DNA of 26,686 bases from Chara braunii (lineage: Eukaryota; Streptophyta; Charophyceae; Charales; Characeae). A program made the translations under genes and the position numbers. Position 1 is the stretch's first letter. The number at the start of each line of letters is the position of its first letter. The notes under the pieces are model-generated. The model made no database searches and was not told the origin of the DNA. It saw only the letters and a list, made by a program, of their open reading frames with translations. Where the stretch lies: assembly GCA_003427395.1 (NCBI GenBank), contig BFEA01000867.1, forward strand, positions 346,642 through 373,327. The letters are read 5' to 3'. This document shows, piece by piece, positions 9,175 to 18,225 of this stretch.

Positions 9175-10325
9175 GAAAGTCGGATTTAGATAGGAAATCA
9201 CCGAGGTTGAGATGAAGCTAAGTTTACCAAGGTTGAACTTAACTTACTGGGACGAAACTAAATTCACCGAGGTTGAACTCAACTTACTAAACATTTATCT
9301 AAGATCTGTTGATTTGTAGTGAACTTACTAAGAATAATCTGAGTTCACTAGAACTGAACTGAATATGTTGAGAATAGCTCTCAGATTAGTTCATCGCAGG
9401 TCTCAATTTGTTGAGAAGGATACCTCAATCACCGCAGAAAGTCGGTGTCTTTTTTGAAACATGCCTTGAATACTGAACCGGGCCTCACGCTGAAAATACT
9501 ACGATCACCCTCAAAACGCACTAAAATTTGGAATGGAATGAAATCGATATTTTCTTCAACCCACACTAATTTCGGATTGAAAACTAAGCTGATATCTTAT
9601 CTAAAACCTTTTTTTATGGAAATCTCAATTATATTTGAATTATGAGATTGAATTGAATTTGTCGAGATTGAATGACGTTCAATGAATCCAAACTGAAATT
9701 AAGAGACTTAACTGATTATAGTGGGTATAGATTGAACTGTGTTGAAACTGAATTAAAATGATACACTAACTTTGAACTGTAAATTGAAAACTTATTGAAA
9801 AATTGTCTCAACATTTTACTAAAAAATCACTATTGAACTCAGTTGAACTTTGTTGAGAACTTCACTAAAGAACCGATCTGATATTTTTCAGAACTTAAGT
9901 TCGACTTGTTGAAATAAAACTAAGTTACTCAGATAAAACGGATGATCAAGCACCTCTTACCATGATAGAATTTATTCGTTGCCGTGATTTATCTTTGTAG
10001 GGAAAACTCTTTCGAATACGTTGTGCTTAGAAAATTGCATTGAGTCTCACTTCATGATAGATTATTTTTTATCCCCCGTACTAAGTATGTCTTGATTCCG
10101 TTCTTACTGCATAAAATTTGTTCTTCATACAAGTCTCAATTGCCACATAAGGTTTGAACCCAATGAAAATTGTGTCCTTAATATTGAAAGGGGTCTCATG
10201 ATTAAAGACACAGCAATCACACTTTTACAACATTGTGTTTGGACTTTGGTATATAACACTAGAATCTCGCCTTCAAAAAAAGATGAATTTGAAAACTATG
10301 TTCAAATCTACCTTCGGAAATGAAA
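9175..10325. repeat. GAGGTTGAACT/ACTGAA quasi-repeat tract within copy A
   Basis: Words such as CACCGAGGTTGA, TTACCAAGGTTGAACTTAAC and CACCGAGGTTGAACTCAAC recur near 9200-9280. ACTGAA/TTGAAC words continue more loosely to beyond 10,000. The tract looks like a decayed satellite built from a short unit. The equivalent tract in copy B (about 24360-25100) preserves the pattern. Confidence 0.5.
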
Positions 10326-10956
10326 TGAACTTGCCATCGAAAACCACATTTTGTTCTAAATCCATAGCCGAACTGAATTTGTTTGAGATTGAGTTCAGTG
10401 GTTCCAAACTCACTGAATAAAACTGGACTCGTCAAGCTTAATTGCGTTGTTTCTCATAAAAGTTTGTTATTTTCAATTCCTATTTTGCGCTACTAGTGAT
10501 GTCTTGCATTACGTCTCGAATTGATCCTCTCGGTAATTTATCAAGATTTGTCATATTTTGAATCTAATGACTATGCTCTCAATTCGGCAAATGAGAACAT
10601 TGAGTATCTGAGTTTACTGTAGAGTCATTGAGTCTTATTACAGTATACATCTGAGTCTCACTTGGAAAGAATGCATGAGTCTCATCAAAATAGGTGGCTC
10701 GGTATGAGTGGGTCTTGAATATGCAACTTGAGAGCGATCTAGAAACTTTGAACATGAGATTTAGCTCTGATCTGGACATAGATCTTGAGCCTGGTATTAG
10801 TGTTGAGTTTCCGTATTTCCATCCGCTGATATTATAAATCGTCAAAAATAACTCTAGTCAACTCTAGGTTGAGTCTGCTGGTCCGATTTTTTCCAGATTC
10901 GTTTCAGATTACTTCTCTTGGTAGTCTGCTAGCACCCGTCCGAGTATAAATTCAAC
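10326..10956. other. Non-coding DNA, loose GAGTCT-rich quasi-repeats
   Basis: No gene is seen. The words TGAGTCT, GAGTCTCA and CTGAGTTTA recur between about 10600 and 10750, continuing the low-complexity character of the neighbouring repeat, but copy B has no counterpart because it ends at about 25505. Confidence 0.4.
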
Positions 10957-11200
10957 GCAAGGTCATGGTGCAGTTTTGCACCGCTCCGGTTCAAATACAA
11001 CACGAAGTCACTCTGTGTTGCCCCTATTTGAATACAACACGAGGTGCACCTCTTTGCTGCCTCTCTTCGAATACAACATGGGCGACAACTTTGCGTTGCC
11101 CCTTTTCATATACAACACGAGGTGCAGCTTTGTGCTGCCCCTGTTTATATATGACACGAGATGCAGCTTTGTGTTGCCCCTTTTCATATAGTGCACAGTG
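10957..11200 (+). repeat. 39-bp minisatellite, about six units
   Basis: Unit starts of TACAACACGA type fall at 10996, 11033, 11072, 11111, 11150 (degenerate) and 11189 (most diverged). The last spacings are exactly 39 bp. Each unit carries GTGCAGCTTTGTGTTGCCCC-like sequence. Because 39 is a multiple of three, several frames stay open and encode 13-residue Cys-rich repeats (RGAALCCPF). I read this as a consequence of the period and not as selection, since substitutions fall at all codon positions and no start or domain context is seen. Confidence 0.85.
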
Positions 11201-11340
11201 CAACTTGCACGTTCAACATAGGATTCATGAAAACCTAACAAAACAAATTGTAGGTTTGTACGAAATCTATTCAAGATTATGATAGTACGTTTTTCAGGTC
11301 TCCTCCAAGAACAAAATTCTACGTGAAGTGAAACATCCGC

Positions 11341-11359
11341 AAAAAAAAAAAAAAAAAAA
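11341..11359. repeat. Poly-A run (19 A)
   Basis: A plain homopolymer of 19 A in non-coding DNA. It could be the tail of a retroposon on this strand, but no upstream body is recognised. Confidence 0.8.
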
Positions 11360-11507
11360 TTAATTTTTCGGAAGTACTGGAGGGGGCGAAGAAAAAAACG
11401 GGTTTTTTCATAGAAAATCACGACCTTGTGAAGCATCGTAGGTTCAAGAACTGAAATATCCTGATTTTTTGTTATCCAAAAAAATTGTGTTTATATAGTT
11501 CTATAAG

Positions 11508-11750
11508 ATGTGTAGCACGATGAATTTATTCGGGGGTTTTCCGAACACGCAAACATATTCTCCTGTTCGTGAATACGTTCACTTGAACATGGTTTCCCGG
11601 GCGAATATATTATTTTTTATTATTTGTTTTAATTTTTTTCCTTATACTTTTATTTTAAACTCGTGCTTGGCTAAGAATTTCAAGGTGTCTTCGAGGCAAA
11701 AGTTGTTTGTATTCTTATTTTAAATGACATATATTTTTTGATAAGAGTTT
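11508..11750 (+). mobile_element. Decayed relative of the hAT-like MITE at 15645
   Basis: From TGTGTAGCACG (about 11510) the sequence runs parallel to 15645 onward. Both have GTTCG/CGAAC-rich words, then a T-rich tract. A clear match follows, TTGGCTAAGAATTTCAAGG against TTGGCTACGAATTTGAAGA, extending to ACATATATTTT. Only the left two thirds align. No right terminal repeat resembling GCTACGTAG was found, so this copy is truncated or too diverged. Confidence 0.6.
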
Positions 11751-11754
11751 TATT

Positions 11755-12100
11755 GTTAAGTTCAAAAGTGATTTATAGTCCTATAAATTATTTTGTGCAG
11801 AGTTTGACTTTTACCTAACTGCGGAAACTGACTTATAGTCTTATAAATGAGTATTCACCTAAACACGTTTTTCTTAAAATCTTTCAAGTTTGCCTTCTCA
11901 TCCTTAAAAATTACCCTGTTTGAATTCTGTTTTTTTGCCAATCTACTGAGAATGACTTATAGTCATATAAAAGCATTTTGCAAGGAAGGGTTTTCTTGCA
12001 CATTTTGAGGAACGCTAGACGTTTCACCTGATTATTTGCCTCCTTTATCGCAAAATGATTAAAAACGCTCTCTTTTTGTGTAAAAAATAACAGTTTGACT
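11755..12100. repeat. Three spaced copies of an ACTTATAGTCNTATAAA motif
   Basis: The motif occurs at 11771-11787, 11831-11847 and 11955-11971, spaced 60 and 124 bp. The neighbouring sequence is partly shared (GTTTGACTTTTACC and GTTTGAATTCTG, each before a CTG or CTGAGAATG lead-in). This suggests an imperfect tandem array with a unit of about 60 or 124 bp. The motif is itself a near-palindrome (TTATAG..CTATAA). It is not coding. Confidence 0.55.
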
Positions 12101-12416
12101 TTTATTTTTTCATTCTATAAGAAATGTTAGGTTTTCTCCGATTGTGAGGTTTTCACGAATCCCCTGTTGTTCCCTTATTCTATGCATAATTTAACTACTG
12201 CGTGTTTGTGGCTCAAACTTAACACTGTGAATCGAATCGTTCCTCGATGGCAGTTTTTAGATAATGACTCTTGCATGAGAGAACCAATTAATCGAATAAA
12301 AAGATCAGATAATTAGGTTGGTCGTCTGACCGACGCTGCATCGCAAGTCGCCTTCGTTGTCTACGAGGAAATAAATTGGTTGATTATCATGGCTATGTTG
12401 TTTCCATGTGGCTCGG

Positions 12417-12960
12417 TGATTAGCCAACGAGAGGCTGATCAAAAGTATTGCAAATCAATTTATGGGCAGTGGCACATTGTATCGCAGCCACCAGGATATG
12501 TGATCAACCAATTAGAGGTTGATCGCAAAAGTAAAAAATAGTTCGAAACAAATGAACTTTGTGGGTTCGCGTAAGGTTGATGTATTGTTAGCAAATGAAC
12601 CTATGATCAGTCAATTAAGGGATGATTTCAAGAATAATAATTTATTAAGAACAATTGAATTCCGCTGGTAGCGGCCCACTGCAGCCTTCGCTTAGGGTTG
12701 GTGTGTTGCTGACACATGGACTTATGATCAACCACTTAGAGGTTAATCACAATAATAATAATCAATTCGGAACAATTAAATTTTACGCGCGGCTTCACAT
12801 TGCGGCCTTCACTTAGGGTTCATGTGTCACTAACATATGGACTGCTGCTCAACCAATTAGAGATTGATCACAAGAATAATACTTAAATTTCGCTGGGACA
12901 CTGCAACCTTCACTTAAGGTTGGTTAATATGTTAAACATGGAAGCAATCAATTCTTGATC
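12417..12960. repeat. About 121-bp tandem array with a hairpin in each unit
   Basis: A palindromic block of the type GATCAACC-AATTAGA-GGTTGATC recurs at 12417 (diverged), 12502, 12605, 12726 and 12847. The last two spacings are 121 bp, the one before 103 and the first about 85. Each block is followed by CAAGAATAATAAT-type A-rich sequence and then by a CTTCRCTTAGGGTTGGTGTG segment. The inverted arms persist in each unit despite divergence. I see no coding potential. Confidence 0.8.
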
Positions 12961-13391
12961 ACTATGTTATCTCACGGACTGCAACTGGCAGTTTTCTTGA
13001 TGATCGGGTGTTCAGTGCATTGCTAGTGGCACTTGTAGTAGCGCGGACGAGGGTTGGTACGACCCGTGTTTAGAGTCACCAACTTGCAATGCTTGGATAG
13101 TCATCATGTGGTCGGGCACCACTAAAAAATAACTCAATATTAATGATTTCAAACTGATCAAGTTGAGCAGAGAGATCGGATGTGAGCGTGACCTTCTCTT
13201 AGGGCCTTCATCCTTTTTTGGTTAGATTATAATCAGATGACCAATGAGGTAACTATTGAAGAGTGCACGGTTCCTAACTAACCCGATTGGGCAGCGCAAC
13301 TAACAGTTGGTTCGGCCTATTTGTCAAGGCATGATGGGATTTCTCCTTGCTATGGAAATGTTATTAGCTATACTGAACCATATGAAAAACA
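12961..13391. other. Non-coding DNA, nothing recognised
   Basis: No open frame of note, no transposon end and no clear repeat were found here. Confidence 0.4.
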
Positions 13392-13474
13392 CTAAAATAA
13401 TAACGATAATAATACCATAATAATAATTATTATTATTATTATTATATTAAATAATAATAATAGTAATAATAATA
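13392..13474. repeat. Interrupted (TAA)n/(ATT)n microsatellite
   Basis: AAT units run to about 13425, switch to ATT units to about 13447, then return to AAT units. The AAT and ATT halves are complementary and could fold back on each other. Confidence 0.85.
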
Positions 13475-14587
13475 ATGCAAGTCCGTAGCAACTGCAGTTT
13501 GTTTGAGAAGACAGTGAATAGCCCTGCAGACTACAGAGGGTTCGGCGTCATGATGAAGTCGTGCAACTCCGACAAAGTAATTTGTCATAGACTCTACTTT
13601 GTTGCCATTTTCTCCACGTCAAGGAACATACAAAAGAAAGCATCCAACCTAAAGCAAAGGCTAGGTGCATCCCATTATCATTGCTAGTTGTCGCGTGTCA
13701 CAAGAAACCGTGCAAACCGTCCACATGCTAAAGTAGTCGTCACATGATATACCTTTATAATGTTTGATTGTTGTCAAAGTCAAAATCACAACGATCAGTT
13801 TTTGCGTCCTTTAATCTTCTTGACAGGTGCGAAAACTAATCTCCAAAATATGTCTCCAATCAAAAGTGATAATTAATATGTCACTGTGTCAGAATTCGAC
13901 TTGAATGTTCCCATCCCTGATTCTCTCAACTCCTTTGAATCTCTCCTTCTCTATAAGGTAGGTCTCTCACTTGTTTCGTCTCTTTCTTTATATCGCTTTA
14001 CTTCCTTGTCCACATCCCAATCCCTCAGCAGCATCCATCCTCCCCTCTTACTCTTGAGCGCCCGAGGGCAACGACTACCATCCTTCCCCCAACATAACAC
14101 TCCTCTTATTGTTGTATACAAACGAAAAGTTGCCGCGAACACAACTATAGTGAACACGACTATAGTGGTCATGACCTCTATTCGAGGGGGGTCTGTAGTG
14201 ACAAGCGGGTGATACAAAGGATATTGTGTGTGCGCATGTCTCTTCAGTCCCGTTCTGTCAGTGCATTGTCACTCCCCTACTCTAAGCAAGGAGTGCACTC
14301 TCCTGCACGTACACTGAAAATGAGAATATATCTGGTCCTTTCCGCTGGGCGAGATACATTTCATTCATGTCAAGAGAAAACCAAACTGCATCTAACTAGA
14401 ATAAAAGACAACTATATGTTGTAATCCTGTTTGTTCTGTGTCCGCTCACACTGTCTTTGTTCTGTGTCCATTATGTCACCACCCTTTTCCCTCCTTTTCA
14501 CAGTTAACATAAGTCCGTGCACTGCCCATGAGCCTTTTACACTCAAGCATCCTAATCAGCCAATGGGTTGCCCATGGACTGTCCAAT
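13475..14587. other. Non-coding DNA with a possible but unproven promoter-like stretch
   Basis: Open frames of 70-108 codons occur but carry no recognised domain. At 13950-13959 the sequence CTCTATAAGG is followed by about 100 bp of pyrimidine-rich DNA, which resembles a TATA box with a CT-rich leader. The same bases also read as a 5' splice-like AAG/GTAGGT. Neither is backed by a downstream coding exon, so neither is called. The segment just after the TAA repeat (GCAGTTTGTTTGAG, about 13493) resembles one after the TAA repeat at 14640 (GCAGTTTGTTTGGAG, about 14664). Confidence 0.4.
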
Positions 14588-14591
14588 AACA

Positions 14592-14637
<46 letters not shown>

Positions 14638-14638
14638 G
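14588..14638. repeat. (AAT)n microsatellite, about 16 units
   Basis: An uninterrupted run of TAA/AAT trinucleotides. Read on the minus strand it gives an artefactual poly-leucine frame. Confidence 0.9.
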
Positions 14639-14939
14639 TTAATTACAATGTAGTTGTCATCGGCAGTTTGTTTGGAGGCGGCGTGATAAGCAGTGAATTT
14701 CCTCCGCAGAATATCAAAGGACGTGTCTCTTCTCATGTTGCTTATACGCTACTTCACTGTTGCTTACACTCTCCCTCTGCATGGCTCTATGCCTCACTAT
14801 GAATCAATGATTGATGAATAGATGTAACACATAGCCAAGATCAGATTCACTTTGTCCACCTGACCCATGTAAGTCTGTCAATATGTAGGTATGTCATATA
14901 TGTATCATGTTGCAAGATGAGGCCCGCTCGATTTCTCAT

Positions 14940-15360
14940 TAAGGACATACGAATCAGTCTCCAGCTAGAACATTGAGAGATATACCTCCAAATTTGTTGT
15001 TTCCGTGCACAACACTTGCTTACCAAACAAAAAAATGAGGATGATTCTCGAGCTAGAACACGAAAAGATTTAGCCCCACTTTCAATACCTTTTGCGCAGC
15101 GTAAACCGCTCAATCTATTCACCATCGAGGGAATAATAATGAACCTTTAGCAAGAGCATGGAAAGGTACTCTCTCATACTCGGTTCGCAGTGCGCCATGA
15201 CTTGTCGAATTATTATCCACATGGGTGACAGAGAATAAATCTCTTGGAAAGATACACGGCCAAGTTTGCAACATGAATGCGCGACAACTTTGACAACTTT
15301 TTTTTTTATAAGGGAAAAAAAAAGAAATATTTGGTTAGAATATGGAAAAATACGCTACAA
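14940..15360 (+). repeat. About 92-bp quasi-tandem array (CTAGAACATGGAAA family)
   Basis: A degenerate block of the form GAAT.A.TCT...CTAGAACATGGAAAGATACACT recurs with its CTAGAAC-equivalent at 14965, 15053, 15151, 15241 and 15333. The spacings are 88, 98, 90 and 92 bp. The same block appears next to each microsatellite in 16555-17535. The array is strongly decayed but phase is kept over five units. It is not coding. Confidence 0.6.
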
Positions 15361-15636
15361 TGTACGTACGTCCTGCTCGTTGGTTCTGCGACCGTGCTCT
15401 AATATTACTCAATCATCAACAAGTTTGGTTGTTCCTTTTTTTTCCTTAATATGCGCGAGGTTGATCTTTTTTAGTGTGTGATGTTCAACTGAGATCATGC
15501 CCTATGCACAACACATGACGGACGACCCAGAGAGCGAAGAAGTCAAAATCCTAGCTCTTGTAACTGTTAAGTGGTTGTTCAGCGGGTTGTAAAATGACAT
15601 GTACGCATCTGGACTCACATTTTCCGTGTGTGTCAA

Positions 15637-15886
15637 ATCCTCGTCTGTGTAGTACGGCAAACGTGTTCGCGCCCTTTCATGTTCGCGTGAACAGCTTGCG
15701 AACATGTTCGGGCAAACATAATTGTTTTCCTTAAAAGTATATATATATATATATATATTTTATTTTTTTTTCGGTTTTCTATTTTTAACTCATGATTGGC
15801 TACGAATTTGAAGATGACTCCAAGGCAAATGTTGCTTGTATTATTATTATACATAAAATATATTTTGTTCAGATTTTTCTGAGTAT

Positions 15887-15922
<36 letters not shown>

Positions 15923-16015
15923 CGTGTTCGGAGGGTTTTGGGCGCTTGTTCGAGGTCGGGCGAACATGTTTGCGTTCGCCTCCGAACGCGAACATGGTGC
16001 TACGTAGATCCTCGT
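15637..16015 (+). mobile_element. hAT-like MITE, 363 bp, with 8-bp target duplication
   Basis: ATCCTCGT occurs at 15637-15644 and again at 16008-16015. The enclosed element (15645-16007) begins CTGTGTAGTAC and, read from its other end, CTACGTAGCAC. These agree at 8 of 11 positions with only transition differences. Inside the termini both ends carry subterminal GTTCGCG/CGAACATG words, including the palindrome CGAACATGTTCG. The middle is AT-rich with a (TA)n run (15738-15758) and a poly-T tract (about 15890-15922). An 8-bp duplication fits the hAT superfamily. There is no transposase, so it is non-autonomous. A partial relative lies at 11508. The right end sits 14 bp before the assembly gap. 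Confidence 0.8.
15738..15758. repeat. (TA)n microsatellite inside the MITE
   Basis: About ten TA units, followed by a T-rich tract. Confidence 0.9.
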
Positions 16016-16029
16016 CTCCTAATAATTGC

Positions 16030-16075
16030 NNNNNNNNNNNNNNNNNNNNNNNNNNNNNNNNNNNNNNNNNNNNNN
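16030..16075. other. Assembly gap (46 N)
   Basis: A run of unknown bases between the end of the 33-bp sequence 15997-16029 and an (AC)n microsatellite. The 46-base size need not reflect the true distance. See the mate-pair adapter at 17597: the sequence just before the gap is repeated exactly just after that adapter. Confidence 0.99.
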
Positions 16076-16130
<55 letters not shown>

Positions 16131-16141
16131 CACACACACAC
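16076..16141. repeat. (AC)n microsatellite at the gap edge
   Basis: About 33 AC units with one interruption (AAAC) near 16114. It is a typical place for a contig to break. Confidence 0.95.
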
Positions 16142-16436
16142 CTCGTCCTCCCACACGGCCCCCTCCTCCCACTCGCACAAACACCTCCCCCTAGCACGAC
16201 CTTGGCCTCCCACCGATGCCACGTCCTCCTCCCGCCCCCACACGGTCTCCTGCAACCTCTCGTCCCCACCGTGCGACCTGCTCCTGCCCCTCCCACGACT
16301 TCCTCCTCCCACTTGTATGACTCACTCCTCCCCCTCCGCGGACCTCCTCCTCCCCCTGGCGCAACCTCCTCCATCCTTAGACCTCCTGCTCCCCCTCACA
16401 TCGCCCAAGGCATCAGCACGTCATCGGATGCTTTGT
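16142..16436. repeat. Pyrimidine-rich CCTCCTCCC minisatellite
   Basis: A strongly C/T-biased strand made of loose repeats of the type GCACGACCTCCTCCTCCC, roughly every 25-30 bp. All three frames stay nearly open and give Pro/Ser/Leu-rich peptides, which I treat as spurious. The same composition and words recur at about 17125-17200 and 25545-25850, so this is a family. Confidence 0.65.
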
Positions 16437-16675
16437 AAATTAGAACTATTTTATTGTGGTCGTTGTTGGATTCGAACTCATGTCTGCAATTCAATAGTTT
16501 TATGTGTGTATCAACTAAGCAATTTGCCACTGTACAAAATGAGGAAGAATTTTCCACAAGAACATAGGAAGATACATCACCACTGACAAATACATCGAAA
16601 AGAAATCCCGGTGTGTGTATAGACTAAGGAGTTGTCAGATGCAAATTTCACCCCCCACAAGTGCGCGCGTGTGTG

Positions 16676-16677
<2 letters not shown>

Positions 16678-16745
<68 letters not shown>
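16678..16745. repeat. (AG)n microsatellite, about 34 units
   Basis: An uninterrupted purine run of 68 bp, a polypurine mirror repeat able in principle to form triplex DNA. Confidence 0.95.
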
Positions 16746-16749
<4 letters not shown>

Positions 16750-16930
16750 ATCCATAAATGAGCAAAATGGGAATGGATATGTCGCTAGAACATGGAAATG
16801 TACACTGCCACATTTTCGGTCTTTACCAGTGTATATTTCCATGCTGTGGAAGTGCATAATTTCATGCTCTACGGGAAGATTCAATCTCATTTTGTTCATT
16901 GGGTAAAGCGTAGCAATGTCGGTCTGTGCC

Positions 16931-16941
16931 GGGGGGGGGGG
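16931..16941. repeat. Poly-G run (11 G)
   Basis: A homopolymer of 11 G. Its length is uncertain in short-read data. Confidence 0.8.
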
Positions 16942-17029
16942 AGGATGAGCAAATCGGAATGAATATTCAACTAGAACATGGAAACATACACTGCTACACT
17001 TTTTTACTTTTAACTTTTCTGCCATGGAA

Positions 17030-17031
<2 letters not shown>

Positions 17032-17104
<73 letters not shown>
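17032..17104. repeat. (AC)n microsatellite, about 36 units
   Basis: An uninterrupted AC run of 73 bp, followed by ATGTAATTGTG. Confidence 0.95.
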
Positions 17105-17113
<9 letters not shown>

Positions 17114-17263
17114 GTATATTCCAACCTCCTCCTCCCACTTCAAGTCGCACAACCTCCCGCCCCTCCAAGTTAAGCGACCTCCTCCTGCTACTCTCAAAAT
17201 GGCGGCCGTATAAAACCATGCGAAAAACTTTCGGCCCCCACATCCACACCGTCCCTCACATGT

Positions 17264-17264
<1 letters not shown>

Positions 17265-17329
<65 letters not shown>
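17265..17329. repeat. Compound (GT)n-(GA)n microsatellite
   Basis: About 17 GT units pass directly into about 15 GA units. Confidence 0.95.
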
Positions 17330-17333
<4 letters not shown>

Positions 17334-17564
17334 CCAGTCATGCAGAGAGACGGAGAGAGGCTACTTCCGTCGATAGGTTGAGCAAAATCGGAATGAATCT
17401 TTCACTGGAATACGAAAATATACACTGCTTTTCAGCCATGCGTGCAAAGAGATAGATTGAGGCTACTTCCATCAATTCGATGAACGAAATCAGAACGCAT
17501 CTTCGGCTATATCATGGAAATGTACACTGCCGCTTTGTTTTTTTCTTTTTTTTTTTCCCCCGTA

Positions 17565-17568
<4 letters not shown>

Positions 17569-17596
<28 letters not shown>
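17569..17596. repeat. (TG)n microsatellite abutting the adapter
   Basis: About 14 TG units that end exactly where the mate-pair adapter begins. Their genomic continuation is unknown. Confidence 0.95.
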
Positions 17597-17601
<5 letters not shown>

Positions 17602-17634
17602 TCTTATACACATCTAGATGTGTATAAGAGACAG
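17597..17634. other. Nextera mate-pair junction adapter (sequencing artefact)
   Basis: The 38 bp consist of the 19-bp Tn5 mosaic end CTGTCTCTTATACACATCT joined directly to its reverse complement. This is exactly the circularisation junction adapter of Nextera mate-pair libraries. It is not genomic DNA. Read through, it gives the tell-tale peptide VSYTHLDVYKRQ in one frame. The DNA on either side comes from the two ends of one circularised fragment, so it is not expected to be adjacent in the genome. Confidence 0.98.
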
Positions 17635-17667
17635 GTGCTACGTAGATCCTCGTCTCCTAATAATTGC
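17635..17667 (+). repeat. Exact 33-bp copy of 15997-16029
   Basis: The sequence right after the adapter repeats, without mismatch, the 33 bp that end at the N gap. These contain the MITE right end GTGCTACGTAG, its target duplication ATCCTCGT and CTCCTAATAATTGC. It then continues into new sequence (GCTTCCTTTTGC). The simplest reading is that 17668 onward is the true continuation of 16029. Confidence 0.95.
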
Positions 17668-18039
17668 GCTTCCTTTTGCATTTTTTTTCTTCTTGCTTTA
17701 CTTCATAAAATTTATAGCTATCTTATATGCATTTGTATTTACAAGATATTTTTCCTTGAATTCCCTTATTTTCTTCTTTTTAGTTCTCATACCATATCAT
17801 ACTCCATTACGCCTGGCTTGAGAGTTTATACCTTGAGGTCGGGGATGCAGGTTCCTTGTGAACCAGACCGCTCTGTCGACCACCAAAATCATTCACGAAG
17901 GACGAGATTTTTGTCACTCTGAAAACTGATTTTTCTCTTAAGTTTCTCGATGGAGAAGTTACCTCGTCTTCCATCTTGCCTATAACACCGGGGATGTTCT
18001 CAACCTGTCATTAATGTTATACACTTGCTTTGACAATTG
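17668..18039. other. Unassigned DNA after the adapter
   Basis: T-rich at first, then mixed composition. One frame near 17870-17990 gives a moderately protein-like peptide (PPKSFTKDEIFVTLKTDFSL), but stops surround it and I recognise no family. No RNA gene is seen. Confidence 0.4.
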
Positions 18040-18225
18040 TGTTGGGGATAAGGTATAACAAACCCTTTTCTTGTTATCTTGTATGACTGAGACGTCTTCT
18101 CAACTTCTCAAGCAACCGAAGCGGATACAAAACCCGGTTTTCTTTCTTTGATCTGAGTGAGGCGTCTCCCCAATTTCACGGACAAACAAATGGGATACCA
18201 AACTTCATTTTCTTTCTTTCACACG
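18040..18225. repeat. About 70-bp imperfect tandem repeat, about 2.5 units
   Basis: GAGACGTCTTCTCAA (18089) and GAGGCGTCTCCCCAA (18159) start parallel units. Each runs through a GGATAC-AAA word and ends in a TTTTCTTTCTTT tract. A partial earlier unit (GATAAGGTATAAC, about 18048) precedes them. It is not coding. Confidence 0.6.

Larger units (their letters stand above)
7605..10325 (+). repeat. Long dispersed repeat, copy A (2.3 kb plus a 394-bp insertion)
   Basis: This stretch matches 23144-25505 in the same orientation along almost its whole length, with many substitutions and small indels. Paired landmarks are GATGATTTTTGCAAT (about 7675 and 23214), ATCACGAGGCAAGACT (about 7924 and 23461), ATAAAATGTTGATGTTGTCA (8346 and 23893), GAACGGAACC (about 9041 and 24190) and GATAAAAC before GGATGATCAAG or AGATGATCAAG (about 9930 and 25090). 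It carries no ORF of note in either copy. Inside are a 78-bp minisatellite and a tract of GAGGTTGAACT-type quasi-repeats. The homology borders are judged by eye. It may be a non-autonomous transposon or an old segmental duplication. Confidence 0.85.
16555..17535 (+). repeat. Microsatellite-flanked copies of the CTAGAACATGGAAA block
   Basis: Blocks of GCAAAAT.GGAATGAAT...CTAGAACATGGAAA.ATACACTGC type occur with their CTAGAAC-equivalent at 16555, 16785, 16971, 17405 and 17507. Each is separated by simple repeats or CT-rich sequence. They belong with the 92-bp array at 14940-15360. The microsatellites appear to have expanded inside or beside the units. Confidence 0.6.

Noticed and set aside
12417-12960. 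CRISPR array
   Set aside because: The repeats are imperfect, about 121 bp apart with non-unique linkers, and the context is eukaryotic. It is a minisatellite.
13886-14212. 108-codon frame starting FDLNVPIPDSL, with a possible TATA box or splice donor at 13950
   Set aside because: No ATG in a good context, no downstream exon or recognised domain. The FDLN word alone is too short to support a gene.
16142-16436. Proline-rich protein gene on the plus strand
   Set aside because: All three frames are similarly open because the strand is C/T-biased. There are no codon-phase signals and the frame begins in a microsatellite.
15633-16586. Several long frames around the N gap with His-Thr or Val-Cys repeats
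   Set aside because: They translate gap bases and (AC)n dinucleotides and carry no biological content.
17572-17922. 116-codon frame across the TG repeat
   Set aside because: It reads through the sequencing adapter (VSYTHLDVYKRQ) and a microsatellite, so it is artefactual.
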